Assembly: GCF_018449695.1 (NCBI RefSeq)
Contig: NZ_JAAVUY010000001.1
Coordinates: 496,001-560,000 of the forward strand
Origin: Bradyrhizobium sp. dw_411
GTDB taxonomy: Bacteria > Pseudomonadota > Alphaproteobacteria > Rhizobiales > Xanthobacteraceae
Length of the DNA stretch: 64,000 nt
Reading direction: 5' to 3'
In this document: piece after piece, positions 62,597 through 64,000 of the stretch
How positions within the stretch are numbered: the first letter of the stretch is position 1
Layout of the letters: the number at the start of each line of letters is the position of its first letter
The notes under the pieces: model-generated
The model's database searches: none
What the model saw: only the letters and a program-made list of their open reading frames with translations
What the model was told of the DNA's origin: nothing
Translations under genes and position numbers: made by a program

Positions 62597-62717
62597 CGTC
62601 GTCCCTGCGAACGCAGGGACCCATAACCACTGACGCCTGTTGTTAAAGAAGGTCTCTCCCTTCATCGCCCAACCGAGAGGCCGCGGCGTATGGGTCCCGG
62701 CCTGCGCCGGGACGACG
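62597..62717. repeat. Intergenic palindromic repeat
   Basis: The left part contains the hairpin GTCCCTGCG-AA-CGCAGGGAC, and the ends CGTCGTCCC and GGGACGACG are inverted copies. Bradyrhizobium-like dispersed repeat. Confidence 0.55.
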
Positions 62718-62761
62718 GGGTAAATCACACCCAACGCTTGCCTGCGACCGTGTCGTCACAT

Positions 62762-63322
62762 TCACAGCATCTGCGGCTTGAACAGCTTGCGATATTTGCG
62801 TGTCTCGGTGCCCGAGATCATGAACTCGCCGTCGCCCCGGTAATGGATCGTCTTCGGGTATTTCGGTTTCGTTGCGACATGCGCCTTCACCACTTCCAAT
62901 ACGAACAGGCTGTATTTCCGGATCAGGCTCGAATCCACCAGCCGGCACTCGAAATTGGCATAGCATTGCTCGATCAGCGGCGCGCTGACTTCTGTTCCGG
63001 CCGTGGCGGTGAGGCCGAATTCGGCGAACTTGTCGATGTCGCGCCCTGAACTATTGCCGATCCCGACCACTTTTGCCGCGAGGTCCGCGGTCGGAACGTT
63101 GATCACGCATTGCTTGCTCTTGCGGATCATCTCGAAGCTGTGGTTCGCGTTCCAGATGTAGCAGCCGATCAATGACGGCTCGAATTCCATGATCATGTGC
63201 CAGCCCATGGTCATGATGTTGGTCTTGCCCCGATGCGCGGAACTGACAAGGACGATCGGTCCCGGTTCGATAAAGCGGCGGACCTGGCTGACCGGGAAGT
63301 CGGTCTTGGTATAGCGCGGCAT
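62762..63322 (-). CDS. Flavin reductase-like domain protein
   Basis: The 186-residue protein begins MPRYTKTDFPVSQVRRFIEP. It has the split-barrel flavin reductase pattern: GPIVLVSSAHRGKTNIMTMG, LIGCYIWNANHSFEMIRKSK and VINVPTADLAAKVVGIGNSS, then FAEFGLT. The family binds FMN and either reduces it with NAD(P)H or uses it in a flavoenzyme. It lies downstream of, and on the same strand as, the S9 peptidase gene. Substrate unknown. Confidence 0.88.
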   Translation of the reverse strand: MPRYTKTDFPVSQVRRFIEPGPIVLVSSAHRGKTNIMTMGWHMIMEFEPSLIGCYIWNANHSFEMIRKSKQCVINVPTADLAAKVVGIGNSSGRDIDKFAEFGLTATAGTEVSAPLIEQCYANFECRLVDSSLIRKYSLFVLEVVKAHVATKPKYPKTIHYRGDGEFMISGTETRKYRKLFKPQML

Positions 63323-63358
63323 GGTTTTTTGCCTCTGTCTCTTGAGGTGCGCGAGGTA

Positions 63359-64000
63359 TTACACCCCGCTCTCCCCAGCCATCCCCACCGCCCACAGCGC
63401 AAATGCATAGGCGATCGCGACTTCGTCGAGGCGGTTGAAACGGCCTGACGCGCCGCCGTGGCCCGCGCCCATATTGGTGCGCAACAGCACCGGGCCGCCG
63501 CCGGTCATGGTCGCGCGCAGCCGCGCGATCCATTTGGCCGGCTCCCAATAAGTGACGCGCGGATCGGTCAATCCGCCCATCGCCAGGATCGCCGGATAGT
63601 CTTTCGCTGTGACGTTGTCGTAAGGCGAGTAAGACAAGATGGTCTTGAAATCGGCTTCGTTGTCGATCGGATTGCCCCATTCCGGCCATTCCGGCGGCGT
63701 CAGCGGCAGCGTGTCATCGAGCATGGTGTTGAGCACATCGACAAACGGCACTTCGGCGACGATGCCTGCGAACAGTTCGCCGGCGCGGTTGGCGACCGCG
63801 CCCATCAGCATGCCGCCGGCGCTGCCGCCATGCCCGACGATGCGCTTGGCGCCGGTATATTTCGCCGCGATCAGCGCCTGCGCGCTGGCTGCGAAATCGT
63901 CAAAGCTGTTGGTCTTCTTTTCGCGCTTGCCGTCGAGATACCAGCCCCAGCCTTTGTCGGCGCCGCCGCGGATATGCGCGATCGCGTAAACAAAACCGCG
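63359..64000 (-). CDS. S9 prolyl oligopeptidase (oligopeptidase B-like), C-terminal part
   Basis: The window contains the last 213 residues; the gene runs off the end. The visible part has FVYAIAHIRGGADKGWGWYL, the nucleophile GHGGSAGGMLMG with the catalytic serine, AILAMGGLTDPRVTYWEPAK with the aspartate, and GAGHGGASGRF with the histidine. This is an alpha/beta-hydrolase catalytic domain of the S9A family, matching oligopeptidase B, which cleaves after basic residues in short peptides. The frame is open and intact. Confidence 0.9.
   Translation of the reverse strand, partial: RGFVYAIAHIRGGADKGWGWYLDGKREKKTNSFDDFAASAQALIAAKYTGAKRIVGHGGSAGGMLMGAVANRAGELFAGIVAEVPFVDVLNTMLDDTLPLTPPEWPEWGNPIDNEADFKTILSYSPYDNVTAKDYPAILAMGGLTDPRVTYWEPAKWIARLRATMTGGGPVLLRTNMGAGHGGASGRFNRLDEVAIAYAFALWAVGMAGESGV

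Overview
This 64 kb window is alphaproteobacterial DNA and most likely comes from Bradyrhizobium or a close relative in the Nitrobacteraceae. That inference rests on the gene families (a FixJ-type regulator, ModE-like and TPR-sulfotransferase genes, several small conserved proteins), the GC-rich codon use and the hairpin-forming intergenic repeats at about 349, 48493, 61764 and 62597. No rRNA gene, complete tRNA gene, CRISPR array or transposase was recognised.

Region 1 (1-19.8 kb) is a large inverted duplication. The left arm (minus strand, 6675 down to 700) carries a TonB-dependent receptor, a periplasmic metal/siderophore-type binding protein, an AAA+ ATPase and a decayed FecCD permease stub. 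The right arm (plus strand, 12800 to 19763) carries the same genes in the same order, followed by an intact FecCD permease and an ABC ATPase. Between the arms lie two tandem TPR-sulfotransferase genes and three paralogous ModE-N-like regulators. A 203-bp stretch is base-for-base identical between the arms (1968-2170 and 16462-16664), which suggests recent conversion. I read the locus as a TonB/ABC uptake system for an unknown chelate or oxyanion. The sulfotransferases and the AAA+ protein are linked to it by context only.

Region 2 (19.8-36.6 kb) is a mosaic accessory island. It opens with a scar of Fic and DinB remnants (19.9-20.3 kb). Next comes an accessory DNA-metabolism module: a small ATP-dependent DNA ligase, a PD-(D/E)XK-like protein, a sliding clamp and a divergently transcribed DnaX-type clamp loader. 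After more remnants comes a probable defence locus: two metallo-beta-lactamase-fold proteins, an E2-E1-JAB triple-domain fusion and a frameshifted DUF4062-like protein, divergent from an XRE-ImmA pair. The island ends in truncated genes (ExoI-type exonuclease, Mrr-like nuclease, receiver domain) and a 19-bp copy of a tRNA-Ser 3' end at 36569-36587, a candidate attachment site.

Region 3 (36.6-54 kb) looks more like ordinary chromosome: a 1098-residue autotransporter, small conserved proteins, an arylsulfatase bracketed by greA fragments, an alpha/beta hydrolase, LysR, GreA, a luciferase-like monooxygenase, a MaoC dehydratase, a TetR regulator with three matching palindromes, CspA, CheY and a Crp/Fnr regulator.

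Region 4 (54.6-59.9 kb) is a signalling cluster: two working-looking response regulators, one kinase and one receiver with internal deletions, a PilZ-like protein, and a hybrid histidine kinase whose membrane domain carries all the ethylene-binding residues of plant ETR1 at identical spacing.

Region 5 (60-64 kb) is core metabolism: an IlvD/Edd dehydratase, an RraA-like protein, a flavin reductase-like protein and the C-terminal part of an S9 oligopeptidase that runs off the window.
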